Assembly: GCA_008360975.2 (NCBI GenBank)
Contig: CM039181.1
Span: 7,982,380-8,046,379, forward strand
Length of the DNA: 64,000 bases
From: Lichenostomus cassidix
Taxonomy: Eukaryota > Chordata > Aves > Passeriformes > Meliphagidae
Direction: 5' to 3'
The notes beneath the pieces were generated by a model. It ran no database searches. It was not told the origin of the DNA and saw only the letters and a program-made list of their open reading frames with translations. The translations under genes were made by a program, and so were the position numbers. Below are positions 26,176 through 39,168 of this stretch, one piece after another. Position 1 is the stretch's first letter. Each line of letters opens with the position of its first letter.

Positions 26176-29100
26176 TATTGAGGTTTTACATATTCAACAG
26201 CTCTTAAAGAGAGGCTGGTTCATATCTTCCATCAGTTTTCAACAATGGAAGCATGTAAATCATTTTCCCATGAAAATTAAAATTAGAGTTGCAGCATTAT
26301 TAATCTGGTTACTTAAAACAAGTTTTCTCAAAAGCAAGGATAAACCAAGGAGCTATTAGTTAAATACTTGCCTTCAAAATCAAAGCAAAACAAAAAGCAG
26401 AATTTTTCAGTGGAAAGCATTGGTTAGTTGGGACCATTGGAACTGTTTATTTAATGATGTAACTTTTAATATAGTGGCAGTTTAAAAGCATTGTGTAGGA
26501 AGGATTTAAATACTTTTTTATTTCTAGAATATCAGCTGACAACTTGAGTGTAAACAGGAAAATCCAAGTTCTTCAGCCACCCAAAGCAGGGTGATACCGT
26601 CATATAACTCAAGTTGGGGTTAGTGTGGATTGCAAGCAGGAATGCTAGACTCAAAAAAAGAAATCAGTTAGTGTTTTTTTTTTTATCCCAAACCACAGGA
26701 TGTTTTTGATTAACCAGTTATTCCTGGCCTCTCAAGGGAGAACTTGGAAATTCAAAGTTAGAAGAAATAGCTAAACAGATGGAAGAGATTGACATTGTTC
26801 TGTTTCACATCAGCTTGCATGGTGTTGGGGACAGAACCGGTGTGGTTGAAAATGTGACCACAAAGTCTGTCTTGGACTGTGGATTTTAAACCTGCTTCCT
26901 TTTTTGGCAGAAGAAGCAGCATTGCAAACATGGTGCTCTTGATATATAACCTACAGTTTTTTTCTTTTTCAGTGATATTTGGTGATGATGATTGTTGACC
27001 ACCAGTTTACTGAGGTGGTGCTTGTGACCATCTGGAAAAGTGGCACTATTGCCAGCTTCTGTGATTTCATTGCTAGTGTTTTAGGGACTGTTTCCTTACC
27101 CCCTCTAAAGTCCCAGCTACTGCCTTGAGATTTCAGAAGAATTCCTGTGTTCATTTAATTTTCTTCCTTTTCTAAAAATCCACCCCCACCACACACATCA
27201 GTTTTTAACATGCTGTGGCTGTGCAGAAGATCTCAAAAATATGAAGCATATGTGCTCCAGAGGCTCCGAAAGCTGACAGCAAAATAAAAAGAATTATGGT
27301 TTGAAAATACATAGACTGGGCTTTTTCAGCCAGTCACACATTAGGGAGGAAGAGGGTGGTTGGCAGATGAAATAAAAAACTTTGTGGTTGGCTGATCTGA
27401 GCCCCTGACCCCATGTACTGGTTATGCATGTCAAAGAAGCTTTAGCCAGGCAAGCACAGCATTGGGAAAAGTGTAGGAGAACATGCTAAACATGAATGAA
27501 CTTCACATTTTGTTATAAATGAAGTTTAAACAGTCTTTTATTTAAAAAATTACCCTTAGCATCCTGATGCTGTTGCCACAGTTTCCTCCAAAACATAAAC
27601 TTTACCCAAAAAGTAACTGATCGAAGATGTACTGGAGTGTCATCTAATTTATTGAAGTCCTGCAGCTTATAGAGAAAATATATGGAGGGATATAGCAATA
27701 TTTTTCTGCCCATACTGAGTGGATTTTACATTGATCTCAACCTGGAGAGGCTGTCAAGACCTGGCTGTCTTGGGTGTGCTCAGGACCAGACCTGAGCAGA
27801 AGCTTTCTTTTAGCACATCACCCAAACATGTGGGTGTCCATGGACCCATTTTCCCCCATATGTCAATGCTAAATTCATGCTGGTGGAGACAGCTGACAGA
27901 AGGATTCATGTGCTGTTTAAACTTACTTGAAATACCAAAACACACAGCTTCATGTTCTTGATGTCTATGGCTGCTTCTGTTACTGACTCCCTTTTTCTCC
28001 CAAATCCTTACTAAGTGAGAAGCAGCAATAGCTGGTAATCAAAGACATGAAACACATTTATTATCTGAAGACTAACAACCTGCTGTACAAACCCATGTCT
28101 TGGTCCTCAGAGAGGACTGAGGCTTGAACCTCCATCTCCTGCTGTGAGAAGTCTGTTTAAAATAACCCGATGGGGGTTTTAAAATTGCTTTTATTTTGGA
28201 AGTGATCCTTGATATTGGGTATTTCTTGAGTAACAAACACCCTGTGCTTCAGGGATGTGACAAATTGTACTTTTTGAAAACCAAACCTTCCAGTTCCCTT
28301 GGAATTTGCATCCAAAAGTCGCTGGTCTCTAGTGAGTAGCAGGCATGTCGGGTGCAAAGCAGGGTAATTTATTATGCTTTTCTTCCAGTGCTGTATTAAC
28401 TTTTGGGTACCATTGTTAATCTAAACGGATATTCTAGAAAATAGTCAGAGGGGATCAACAAAAGAAACCATAAAAATATTTGGAAGCAGAAAACTTGTAA
28501 TAAAAAAGGCTGAGGATGAGCTCTGTGCAAAGATTCGACTGAGGAGAGACACAATATCTACAAGTACATAAAGAACAGTTTCAGAGCGAGCAGGGATCAA
28601 TTATTTCCAGTCAGTTGGGATATAAATAGTGATGAATGAAGCAGCAGGGAGAAAAATAGGTGGAATGAATGGGAAAAAGATGAGGATTGCTTCAGGAAGG
28701 GCTGCAGAGCCTCCACTGCAGATGCTGCAGGCTTTTGGAGGCAGGGATTGCCTTCTGTGGGGCACAGCCAGTGGGTACCACCAGGGATGGCTCAGCAGCT
28801 AGAAATTATTTTAAGCCCAGATCCTGGTATTTAGGAAACATTTGAGCACCTGCTGGATTTGAGGGACATGCTGGAGTCCTGCCAGTGGCAGCAGGAGCTC
28901 AGTACCTGCTTTCCTAACTCACAGCCCAAGTGACATTCATCCAGAAATGTAACTCTTCAATTTTTGTAAGTAGAGATAATTTCAAAGTGAGTTTTTAAAT
29001 GGTAAAATGAACCCAGAGCACTGAAGGAGATGTTTCCAGTGGCAGCTCGAGCTTGAGGCATTAGTTCCAGGTCAGGAGCTGTGTATTTAAAGACCCTGAA

Positions 29101-31582
29101 GCTGGAATGACCTGGTAGTCAGTGGAGAAGTATGATTTGTTTGCAAGAGGTGGAAGTTATTTCTGATGTCTCTGGAATGAATCCTTGGGTGCCATGGATA
29201 TAAATAGTTACTGAGATGTTAACTTGGTCGATGGTGAGGAAAATGCTAGTGATAGAGAGAAATTAATGGTTCTGTTTGTACTTTCTTGAGCATTACTTCT
29301 TCTGTAAGTGTGGCTCCACAGACATGCCATCACCTCAGTGAGCTAAAGAGGTTTCTTATGGGCTTGGCTCTAGAGGTAGGAGCAAAGGTCTGTGCAAGCA
29401 TGCTCTGAGGTTTTTTTGGTTTTTTTGGAAGTGCAGCCTGCTTTTAGAAATGGATGTTGTTCCCTCAGAAACCTGTCCACCAGCTCTTCCCACAGGGCTC
29501 TTGCCAGCAAAGTAGATGTTGACTTCACTTGGAGCTAGGTGTACTAAGCTTTGGTAGGATCAGGCCTTTGGTGAGGATAGTTTTTGAGTAGACATCTGAC
29601 ATGAAAAGGTCTTAGCTATTACCCTAATATGCATTTACTCGTTGGGGTAGACTTCATTTTGCTGCTGCCTGCCATGCTAAAAGCCCAGTTTGGTTGTGGA
29701 AGAGCTGTGAGCTTGTCCAGTGCTGTGGGGTCAGTGTGGAGTTTCCTGAGGAATGTGTCTTTAGGGCTGTGTAGCCATCATGCTTGAACAAACCAGCCCT
29801 GTTATACAGAGGTGTTCCTCTGCTGCTCCTTCTGTGAAGAGAGCAAATGGGTGAGAGATGGCAGTAATTCAGCTTCAGCAAACACAAGAGCAGAGCACCT
29901 CGTGTCAGAATCCATATGGATTGGTGTGTTTATCACTATTGACCTGGTGTGCTCACAGCTGCACCCACACTTCATACCTGTGGCAATTACCATCCATCTC
30001 ACCTTTCTCTTCAGTTTTGTTGTGAGCTGCAAAGAACCAAGACTCAATTACCTGATCGCTGCTCTAGAAGGCAAGCTCTTAATCTTTTCCATTTCTCATC
30101 CAAATGCAGTTATTCTGATTGCTACATTTCAAGCCTTGCTGCAGATGTTAACCCTGTTCTACCATCTTTTTATTCCTCCTCTGCAGAGCTCTTAAATCCC
30201 CATCAGCTGCTGTGGCTCATGGTTCTATGGTAGTTCTTTGATTTTGGGTTTTTTCCATCAAAAGGAAGCCCAGGGCTGAGTGAAGGTCCTTTGTCCCATT
30301 AACTTCAATATAGCATAAAATCACATGTTTTGACACCCAGGAAGACCCAGTTCTTCCCTTTTTGAAGCATAGCCTGGAGATGATGGAGCTCAGGAAAATG
30401 GAAATTATAGCACCCATGCTGCTTTCATTGCTTTTCTTCTGTATCTATTTTCCTTGGCACTAAAAATATACAAAACTTCATTGTCTTGGAAACAAAAACA
30501 AAACAACCTTTCTTTATTCATGAACTGATGTCTGTTTTGGAATCTCATCAGGAAGGGAGGAGAAGGGAAAAAAAACCCAGACCCATCAGTTTCTTTATTT
30601 TCTTGCTGGGTTGTTTTTCACCACTGGGTGCTGCTGGTAGAAATCCTGCAACAGACATTGTAAGGAAAAACACATTTTGGGAAATTTCCCAATTTAGCAC
30701 TGTGATTCAGCGGGATCCTAGAGAAGCAGCCTTGGTGCGTGGTGGAATTATGAGCTAAAATCAGGCTGAGGGGAAAAAAACCCAGCAGAGCCTCAGATGG
30801 AAAATGAGTAATTTGTGATTAGTTGTTAAAAGCAGCTTTCTCAATGAAACTGTGCATGCCTGTGTTACCCAAGCACAGAAATCCTAAATCTCTCCTTGAC
30901 AAGCCCCCCGTGTCCCCTGTTTGTCCCTGTGTCCCCAGGCTCCATCCAGCCCCTCCTGTCCCTGTGCTGCAGGCAGGCGAGAGGCAGCGAGCCCGCTGGC
31001 TCCTTCTGACCCTGTCTCATTGTCAATTTTCATTCATTTTGGAGAGCCTCGACATTTTGGAAACTTGTTCTCTCCCCCAGATGGGGCTAGGGGTGGTCAT
31101 GGGTTCAGAAGGGACCCCAGGGGAGCTGGGAGGTATGAGACTCCCTGCCCTGGGATAGCAGACTGTTGTTGAGGGGCACAGTGGGGAAGAATGTTTGGGG
31201 AAATAAATTCCTGTTTGGATGGAGAGGCAATGATTGAGCTAATGTAGTCAGCTAACTATATTATATTTATGAGAAAAGAGTGGAAAACTAAAAACGTGAG
31301 CTTTTCTGTTCTGTGTGGTGAATTGTGGTACAGCTTTTTAAACAATAACATTTCATGTTAAGTGGGAGATTTGCCTTATCAATGCTGTTAATTTTTTCAT
31401 TTTCTATTCTCTTGAAATGATGTCTAATAACATTTTTAATTACCTTTTCAGTATTGTTCTTTATCATAATTGTTTTACATTTTTGGACCATTTTGTGTTT
31501 TCCAGTTAAAAAATAATCTTTTCATAACGTTTCCTCTCTTCTTTCATGTTTACTAGGTGCTGTCGAGTCGAGCATCAAAACA

Positions 31583-31608
31583 ATTTATTTATTTATTTAT
31601 GTATTTAT
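31583..31608 (+). repeat. (TTTA)n microsatellite, imperfect
   Basis: About six TTTA units carry one interruption (TGTA). It lies in an AT-rich setting. No function is implied. Confidence 0.9.
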
Positions 31609-33204
31609 AGAGATTATATAATTTTATGTCAGATATTTTGTTATTCAAATGAAAATAGAACTAACCAAGTTTTATCCTTCGGGACATAACTGCCTTTCTG
31701 GAGATGAGGAGAGATGGTTTGTCACACTGCACACTTGCCTGGGTGCCTTGGTCCTGCAAATGGCCAAGGAAGCTTGAACATCCATGGGTGCCCTGTGAAG
31801 CACCTTACAGGATTGCTCAGGACCTGCCAGCACAGGAGTCTGAGACTCAGCATCAGGTGTTGCTCACTGCTGGAGGCGGAAATACCAACCCAGTGACCTG
31901 CTGTGTTCAAGTGAAGCACAAACTTCTCTTTGTCCACTAGACAGTTCTTGCACAGTTTGTAGTGGGGATCCTGTCGCTGCCTCTGTAATTTTAAAATGGA
32001 GTATGCAATGCAGGTAGCAATCTCTGCAGAGTCCTTTTACTGACTTCTTGCACTTTGAGACTTGATAATCTGTTTGCGGGTTCCCAAAATGTAAATCTCT
32101 GTGCTGAAATTTCCCAAGGTCAGCCAGAGCGATGCTTTTGCGCATTTTGTTTATTTTGGGAGGGATTTACATTCAAAATAGCTCAGATATTTCCAAGAGT
32201 GAGATTAGGAGGAAATAAGTTTTCTGTTCCAGGTGAGATATTTGTGGGAGTAAGGATTTGGAGTCTGACAGAGAAGCTGCCTGGTGGCAAGCACACCTCC
32301 TCCCTCTCCTCCCAAGGATCTGCACAAAGCAGGTGAAGCGCAGCCTTGGAAAAATGTCACGCTGGGAATAGACCAGATTTGGGTGCTAGTCTCTCCCATC
32401 ATCAGCATCTCCCTTTCCTCCATCCCTACTGGGGCAGCCCTTGCTCGTGGTGCCCAAGGCAGGCAGGTGCCCTTGCCTTGCTTCCTCAGCTCCTGATGTC
32501 CCTGTCACAGCAGTGCCTGGGTGGTGACAGGGCTGTGGTGGAGCCTGATGGGATTACCAGGCTGCTGCCTGGTGCTTCCGTTTTCTCCCTGACCCCTCGT
32601 GGGTTTAACAGATGTATGAAGTAACACACAGAGATGTTGCATGCCTCTTTGAGACAAATGAGTCCTCGCTTAGATAATCTGGGGAAGCCATAATTTACAT
32701 CCACAGCCCCTTCATGCATTTCCTGGCTTCAGTGCGTTTACTTCTCAGTTCAGAGCTTTCATTGGGCTCAGGTGACAGGGGCTCTCCCCTGGCTGTTGCA
32801 GTCATGCCAGCGGGTCTGGGAGTTTCTCATCCTCACTTTGCCCTTGGCTGGGCTCACAATCAAGCAGCAGTTCTGCCTGCTAAGAAAGGGTGTTTTCTAT
32901 TTGCAGCCTCTCTGTGCAGCCTGCTCTCATACCTGCCCTGTAGTGTGTGAACAGAATGTGATCAGCAAATTGCTCTACCCCTTGCCAGGGCTGTGCTGTT
33001 CACAGGTACCACAGATCCCAACACAGCAGCAGTTCTGCTGGATTAGCTTTCTTCCTTTAAGAGAGATTTTTGATAGGTGTCTGCTGTTATTTCACGGTCC
33101 TGTTCTCTTGTGCTTTAGTTCAGAAGTGCAGTTATTTTGCTTCTGCACTTTTCCAATAAGTGAGCAATAGTTTATGTTTGCTCCGCAATAAATTTAATTT
33201 TCAG

Positions 33205-33375
33205 TGTATTGGCCTAGTTACATAAGTGATCTGAATCCCTCTGGATCTCTCTTGTACTTGCTTTGTATTTACTACTCCCTTCAGTTCCATGTCATCAGCA
33301 ATTTAGCAATTTTACAGCTGGTTTCTCCAAGTAATTTATCGACATTATCAGAGGTGGAATAGATAGTGAAAATTT
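33205..33375 (-). mobile_element. Ancient CR1/L3-like LINE relic: reverse-transcriptase segment
   Basis: On the minus strand, positions 33,302 to 33,282 translate as I-A-D-D-M-E-L. This matches the position and context of the catalytic F-A-D-D-T-K-L motif of CR1-type reverse transcriptases. The neighbouring + strand text 'gaatccctctggatctctct' and 'gttccatgtcatcagcaatt' fits the reverse complement of the region coding for that domain ('ccctctgcagagcc', 'ggtgtcatctgcaaactt'). The frame is not open and the copy is a dead relic, older than the other CR1 tails here. The first residue of the motif has changed from the family's F or Y to I. Confidence 0.6.
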
Positions 33376-36300
33376 GCTGCATAGATCCCACTCACTTTAA
33401 GTGTACTGCTTTTGTAGGAGCAAGAGTAGCTGACTGGGAGGTGATGGCAAATACTCCCATCTCAGGCACCATGTCCATGCTGATAATCAGGAGGTAGCCC
33501 AGCGATAAATTTGAGTGCCAGCATTGGAGAGTTTGGTATTGATGCCTCTGACTGTTTCCAGCTGGGTGCCTATGCTGATACATATAAGCTATTGCAGACA
33601 CCATTGTCAGCATCACCTTGCAGGATACTTGCAGTGAGATATTCAGTTAAGTCCTTCCCTTGGGAGATAGAGGCATTCTTTCTGCTGCTTCTTTGAAAGG
33701 AGAGCTTAAGGCAAGGATGCTGTATCTCTGTGTCCTCCACAAAATAAGAACAGGAGCGGAGATCCCAAGAACAACTGCGTAGCTCAAAGTCTTCAGTTTG
33801 GCAGTGTGAGGAGTTAAAAAAGAGGTGGAGGGACATTTGTACAGACCTGCTTGGACACACCTCCTGTAACCACGGCTGTGGGGAGCACTGACTGCTGAGG
33901 ACTGGGCTGTTGTTCCCTTCCACAGGGTGCTGTAGCTGCTGGTCCCTCAGAGGGTGCAGCAGGAGCTCGGTCCCCCAGGAAATTCCAGCCCCGAGGTGTT
34001 TCACGTCATTGTGTGTAAAACCCACGACATCTGACCTCTGGGCTGTGGTGGTGGATGTGAAACTGGGGAGGTGACTCACTCCATCTGGTAATTCAGGCTG
34101 AAAGCTGGTGTTCCCCAGCCTTTCTTTGGTATTTAAGAGGTGTCCCCCTTCCTGTAAAGGAAAGTTAAAGTGCCCCAGCCAGTCTCACTATTGCTGTGTC
34201 GTGTCAAGGACTTTCTTTATGACTGCAGGCACTAAGGGCTGAGTTAAAACAGTAAAATTAAAGCTGATGGTGGAAAACAGTGGGGAGGGAAGGTCCCTGC
34301 CCAGCTGGCTCACTCTTCCTCTTCATGGGGGGCAACTTGTGCTTAGAGTGGTTTTAATGCAAACGTTTATTCTGAAGGGCAGCAAAACAGATCCGTTCTT
34401 GTGGGGAATAGTAAATGTTGACATTAAGCAATAATTTAACGGATGTTAAAAGTTTTTAATGAATAATAAATGGGCTTCCCCTGTGAGCCTCAGATTATCT
34501 AGGGAAAAAAATCTCTCACCTCTTCTCTAGGTGAGAGCAAGATGTGTTGTGGGTGCTGCATGCATCAGTAGAAACCCATTAGGTCTATGCTGATGGAGAG
34601 CAACCTGCCTTCTGTTTCCAGTGGGAAAGTGTTATAAGCATCACAAAAATTTGTTTTGAATGTTGGCAAAAATTGCCTCCATTTCAAAAGAAGAAAGAGA
34701 AAATGAAGCAAACTAACCCTTTGAAAGTGATGGGGATATTAGATTGTTCTAATTGCTTTTCTCCGCAGTTTGAAAACTGTGCCCTCCCTGCCAAACACAC
34801 CTGTTATCACTGGTATTTTCTTTTTCCTTATCTGTGCATAACCTGTACTGTGTTTTCCTGGTGACATTTCATACCTGGTTTTGAGACTCTTTGTTTTGCT
34901 GCTTATGCTTTTCTTCTCAAAAGGGATGAGAAAGTTCAGCCTTCCAAGGTATAAATAAGCCTCTTAGCATCATAGTATCAAAAGAGTGATTAAAGGAGAA
35001 TTTCAGATCCTTTTTCTAGTTGATTTTCTGGTCGTTTTCCAGTTTTCCAGTTGCCTAAGTTATTCCTCGATCCCAGAGCTGACTTTCTTGATTTCTCAAT
35101 TGATTGGATCACTGCTGAAACAAAGAGCAAGACTGGCCAAGTGGGTCTGTGAAAAAGCACCCTGGTAATTTCATAAATAGCACAGACTGGGTGTTATTTA
35201 AAATGCACCTCACATTCAGTTCCTCATAGGCTTCAAACAGCTGTATCATGGTGGTTTCTGCTGTTTAGTCAGGGAAATTCAGGCATATGCACAGTCAATG
35301 GTAGCGGTGAGAAAGATGTCTGTAAATGTACAAAAACACATTTATACACTGGTGCCAGTACTTTTAAGCCAGCAAATGTCTAATTTCTGAGGTTTCCCTT
35401 CGAAGTGCGAGCTCAGTAGCCTGCCTTGTTGGAGATATGCAGATTTCTTTGTCCTATATTCATTGCTGCATCCTGCCAGTCGTTAAGGGTCACCTTGGAG
35501 GCACTGGAATGTCCTGCCTGAAGACCATTGGTGAGGAGCACAGATGCCTCTCAGCCCCACGCACCTGCTCCTGCCAAAGCCTGCCCTGCAGCAGCACTGC
35601 CACACCTGTCAGACATCCAGCATTAACGTGAGACTTACTAGTATACAAACCCTGCACCTCTTGTAGGGCTTCCCCCTGTTCCCCCCTTAGTTTTACATGA
35701 CCGGGGCAGGCTGAACGCAAACAGGACCAGAGCTGCCAAGGGTCAAAGGAACGAGGCAATCAGCAAGGCAGAGTTTTCCCAAGGGGGGACAGACTTGCTG
35801 TCCTGACAGCCTGGATAATGAAACTGCTGGGGAGAAATGTCAGCTTAAATGAGAATGTGCAAAAAACCAGTTATTGCAGCAGGGCTAGTGGGCTGTAGCC
35901 CTTTGCAGGACAACATGCTGGTTTGGTCTCGCCAGTGGTTAGTTTGTAATGGTTACAAGGATGATTGCTTGCCAATGTAAATAGCTGGATAAACAAACGT
36001 ATAGGAGAGTGACTGTGGATGTGAAAACCCCACTCTTTATTTAGAGGATGTGAGAAAATGTGTAGCTCTAATCACATTTGCCGGGGAAGTGACTGCAGGG
36101 GAGATTTGGGTGTGATGAGGAAATGGAAATGTTTGCCTGGAGGAGAAGAGCAGCTGAGCACCATGGCATGGGAGCTGGAGCCCCTGCTAGAGGGTAGTGC
36201 CTTGATCCATGGGGCTGAAGGGCTTTGGGGCAGTTGTACCCATGTCGCTTCCAGGGCTGAGGTTGTGGGGGCAGAGCAGTGATTTTCGTGGCTGCAGGCA

Positions 36301-36871
36301 GCCCTGGGGACCCAGCTGGTGAATGAGGGGAGGAGGTGGGTTTTTTTCCTTCCCCCAGCAGCCTGGCCAGCCTTTGTACCAAGCTGCAGGGCTTGTGTGG
36401 AGCCTCCTCCTGCTGCCTTTCCCACTGCTCACCCACAAGGGTGATGTGGGGTGAAGCATCCTTTCCCCTTCGGGTTGGAATGCTTCTCTGAAAGACTGGT
36501 TGAAAATCAAGGGCAGGCTGAAGCTCAGCCAAAAACCTAGCAGTTGTGCGCTAAATTTGTAACCACCAGGAGTAAGGGTGCTTTAATTCAGTGAGTCATT
36601 GCTTGTTCTTATTAAAGAGTCTGTGGGGACAGCTTTTCTGGCACACGTGGCAAGGTTGAGGTGCAAAGGGGAGCTGCTGTGGTCTGTAGCCAAATAACTG
36701 GTTCCCAAGGCATTAAACTGGCTGGAGCAGCTTGTAAAGGCATTTTCTCTCAAGAGGACACTGATAACACAGGACCAAAGAGGGGAGAACTGGTCAGGAA
36801 AGATGGGGTTGTCTCAGGAAGGTCCTGTCTGCAGGCTGGTACAGGGAACAGAGCCATCCTGGCTCAGAGCA
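33376..36871. other. Non-coding stretch, no gene seen
   Basis: The longest open frame of the window (169 codons, minus strand, 33,570-34,079) lies here. It is serine- and glutamine-rich with no recognisable domain, no visible splice context and no partner, so I treat it as chance. GC-rich overlapping frames at 36.07-36.53 kb have the same character. Nothing else is identifiable. Confidence 0.5.
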
Positions 36872-37133
36872 TCCTTCTTAGGCAGCTAGGAAACTTTGGG
36901 ACCTGCCCTGAAGGATAGTATTGGTGTATCCTTATTCAGTGGTGTGACAGGAAAATGTCTTTTACTGTGTGGGTAGGAGTGATCCCTTGGGTGAGGAGAA
37001 GAAATCTAAGAGAAACCCATATTTTGTGGCTGTATCATGCTAATTGCAGCACGTAGTAAAATCTTACTAGATCGGAGGAGGTTTTAGATCAATGTTGTCA
37101 GCTAACTCCAGCAGCTAAAACAGTTAGGGAAGT
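36872..37133 (+). repeat. 262-bp direct repeat, copy 1
   Basis: This segment aligns without gaps to 39,169-39,430, with 17 mismatches in 262 bases (about 93.5% identity). I compared it position by position. It is flanked by unrelated sequence on both sides. It has no TG...CA ends, no poly-A tail, no terminal inverted repeats and no open frame. I recognise no known avian element in it. It could be one unit of a local duplication or a member of an uncatalogued interspersed family, possibly an LTR with obscured ends. Wherever the two copies differ as G versus A, this copy has G. Confidence 0.95.
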
Positions 37134-39168
37134 TCCCATCCAGCTGTGGGATGTGGTAACATGGGCAGGATGGATGTGCTGATGGCTGGGTGTTTTTCTC
37201 CTCCAATTTCCTGTGCTAAGACAGGAAAATACAGGTTTTCAAATCAGAGCATGCTTTCCAGTCATCTTTATCTGCCCCCCACCGTGGCAAGAAGAAGCTA
37301 GCAATTTGCTTTCTAGAGTTGATCCCCAAGTGTGTAAAAATAGATGATGTCTGAAGGGAAGAGCTTTAGCCAATGGTGATGTTAGGCTGTGCTTTTTGAG
37401 AGTTTAGCTACTGCTGAAGTACCTGGCATTGTCATATTGCAGATTAAGTTTTTGAGGATGGGTAGTATTCTCCAGACTGCAGAATTAGCAATAATGGGTC
37501 ATGTTACCAGTTCTTGCTGGTGGTGGTTGTGATGCTTAGTGTGTGACATAGCAGAGACACCCTGTTAAAGTCGAGGTGCAATTCCATAATGCTCAGTGCA
37601 GGTGCAATACTAAATAGACCTTCTCCAAGTAGCTTATACTGTTGATTTAATCAAGTAATGATTCTCTTTTGGCCTGTTCTTAGCTTTGCAGCTTCTCAAT
37701 ATAAGACCCATTGCATTATATTTTGTTGGGGTCTGAAATCTTGTTGTCTGTGTTGGGTTGTATTTTCATATTGAGGGAGTAGCCAAGAAAATCACTGACC
37801 AAAGCTCTTGAAAAATTGTTGTCATCTGAGTCTAGCCTGTAGTTGATCTGCTTCAGATCTAGAGGCTTGGTAGGAGACATCTTCAAAAGGACATTTAACA
37901 TAAATAGTTGCATTCAAAATAAGTAAATGCTTGCTTGAGCACTCAGTAAAGCTGTGTTAGGTGAGTGAAAAGCAAGGCGCAGTGCCCTGCAAGACAATCA
38001 AAAGGAGGCATTCATAAAGACTGTCTTTTTATCTAGTAATGTTTTGCATGAAAATTAATTATATGTAAATACATAAAAAGCTGAACTGATATTCACCTAA
38101 TCTTCAATGCTAATTGGTACTCCAAATAGCTGTATTATGTTTGATAACAGATTGATTGATCTGAGCAAAGCTTGTGTATCTCTAGCATAGAGACAATTGG
38201 ATTGTAATTCAGAAAAATGCCATGATGATTATATCATATCCTATAGTTCAGAGATGCCTTCCTCAGTATATTGCCTTTAGTTTTCAATAGCTAGCAGTGG
38301 GCTCAGTATTAATGTTGCCATAGTTAAAATCCAGCCTTTATGTGGCTGTAGGAATAGGTTCAGGAGTCACCACATTCTGCACTGCAGGTCAGACTTAAAG
38401 ACCTGATCCACTCCATCAGAGTGGATGGTGAAAACTTAAATTAAATGAGCTGTCAGCATATTTCCTTTTTTTCATGTTGAGTTGATGTCTAAAACCAGCA
38501 CATATAACAGGAGCATCCTTAAGAAGATGAGCAAGAAAGATGGAAATGCAAACTTGTACATAAATTGCTTGTATTCAGTGTATACTCGCAACTGAGAGGA
38601 AGCAAAAAGCCCCAGGGCACAAAGTGCCACATCCTTTGTAGGTGGTCCAGAGCTTCAGTATTCAGACAGGCACTTAGGTATTTTTTTGTTATTCCTTTTC
38701 CTGTAGAAAAGTTTTAAGATTTCAGGTACATGGAGTAAAGAGCTCTGGAAGTTCCTCAGCAAAGGCAGCTGCAAGAGGATAATAGAACTGAGTCTAATTG
38801 GAATATTTTTGGCACTTCTCTAAATAATTAACGATGCTTAAGCTGAGCCATTTTGCTGAGATGTTTTTGTCTCAGGAGCATTATATTAGATTCTGAGATT
38901 CAAGGTACCTCCCTCATCATCTACCACCCCATCACTTCCAAGGAGGTGTTAAGAGGTGTATTGGGTGAGGAAGGAAGGGAAAGGGGAGAGAAATAGAAAA
39001 TCTGTTCTGTACAGTCTGTTGTGTCCCATGTTGTTTCCCTGCTGCTAGTTGTACCTGTAAAGCTTCCAACTTACCAGGCACACACAGATCCCAAAGAGGT
39101 AAACTAAATTTAATTCTCAGCTTGAAAAAGTATTTTTCTTGGGAAAAAAAAATCTAATGAGCAGCTGC
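37134..39168. other. 2,035-bp spacer between the two 262-bp copies
   Basis: The spacer is AT-rich and shows no retroviral gag or pol frame. No primer-binding site follows copy 1, although a short purine run (gggaaaaaaaaa, about 39,141-39,151) lies near copy 2. A 65-codon minus-strand frame at 37,716-37,913 reads in an unusually protein-like way, rich in Asp, Asn and Lys, but I do not recognise it and it lacks any supporting feature. A patch at 38.03-38.18 kb is ATTA-rich. Confidence 0.5.

Larger units (their letters stand above)
24156..33204. other. Non-coding stretch, partly AT-rich, no gene seen
   Basis: No exon or RNA gene is supported. From about 25.2 to 27.3 kb and again at 31.2-31.7 kb the sequence is AT-rich with few open frames. 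GC-richer patches at 29.8-30.2 and 32.3-33.1 kb give overlapping chance frames. A TTTA microsatellite lies at 31,583. A worn phrase on the + strand near 30,300 ('cattaacttcaatatagc') resembles old amniote interspersed repeats but is not callable alone. Confidence 0.55.

Noticed and set aside
30921..31172. CpG island or promoter in the GC-rich patch
   Set aside because: It has a few CpGs but nothing near the density of an avian CpG-island promoter, and no first exon is evident.
33570..34079. Longest open frame (169 codons, minus strand)
   Set aside because: There is no recognisable domain, no splice or promoter context and a low-complexity Ser/Gln-rich translation. A frame this long is expected by chance in a stop-poor, GC-rich patch.
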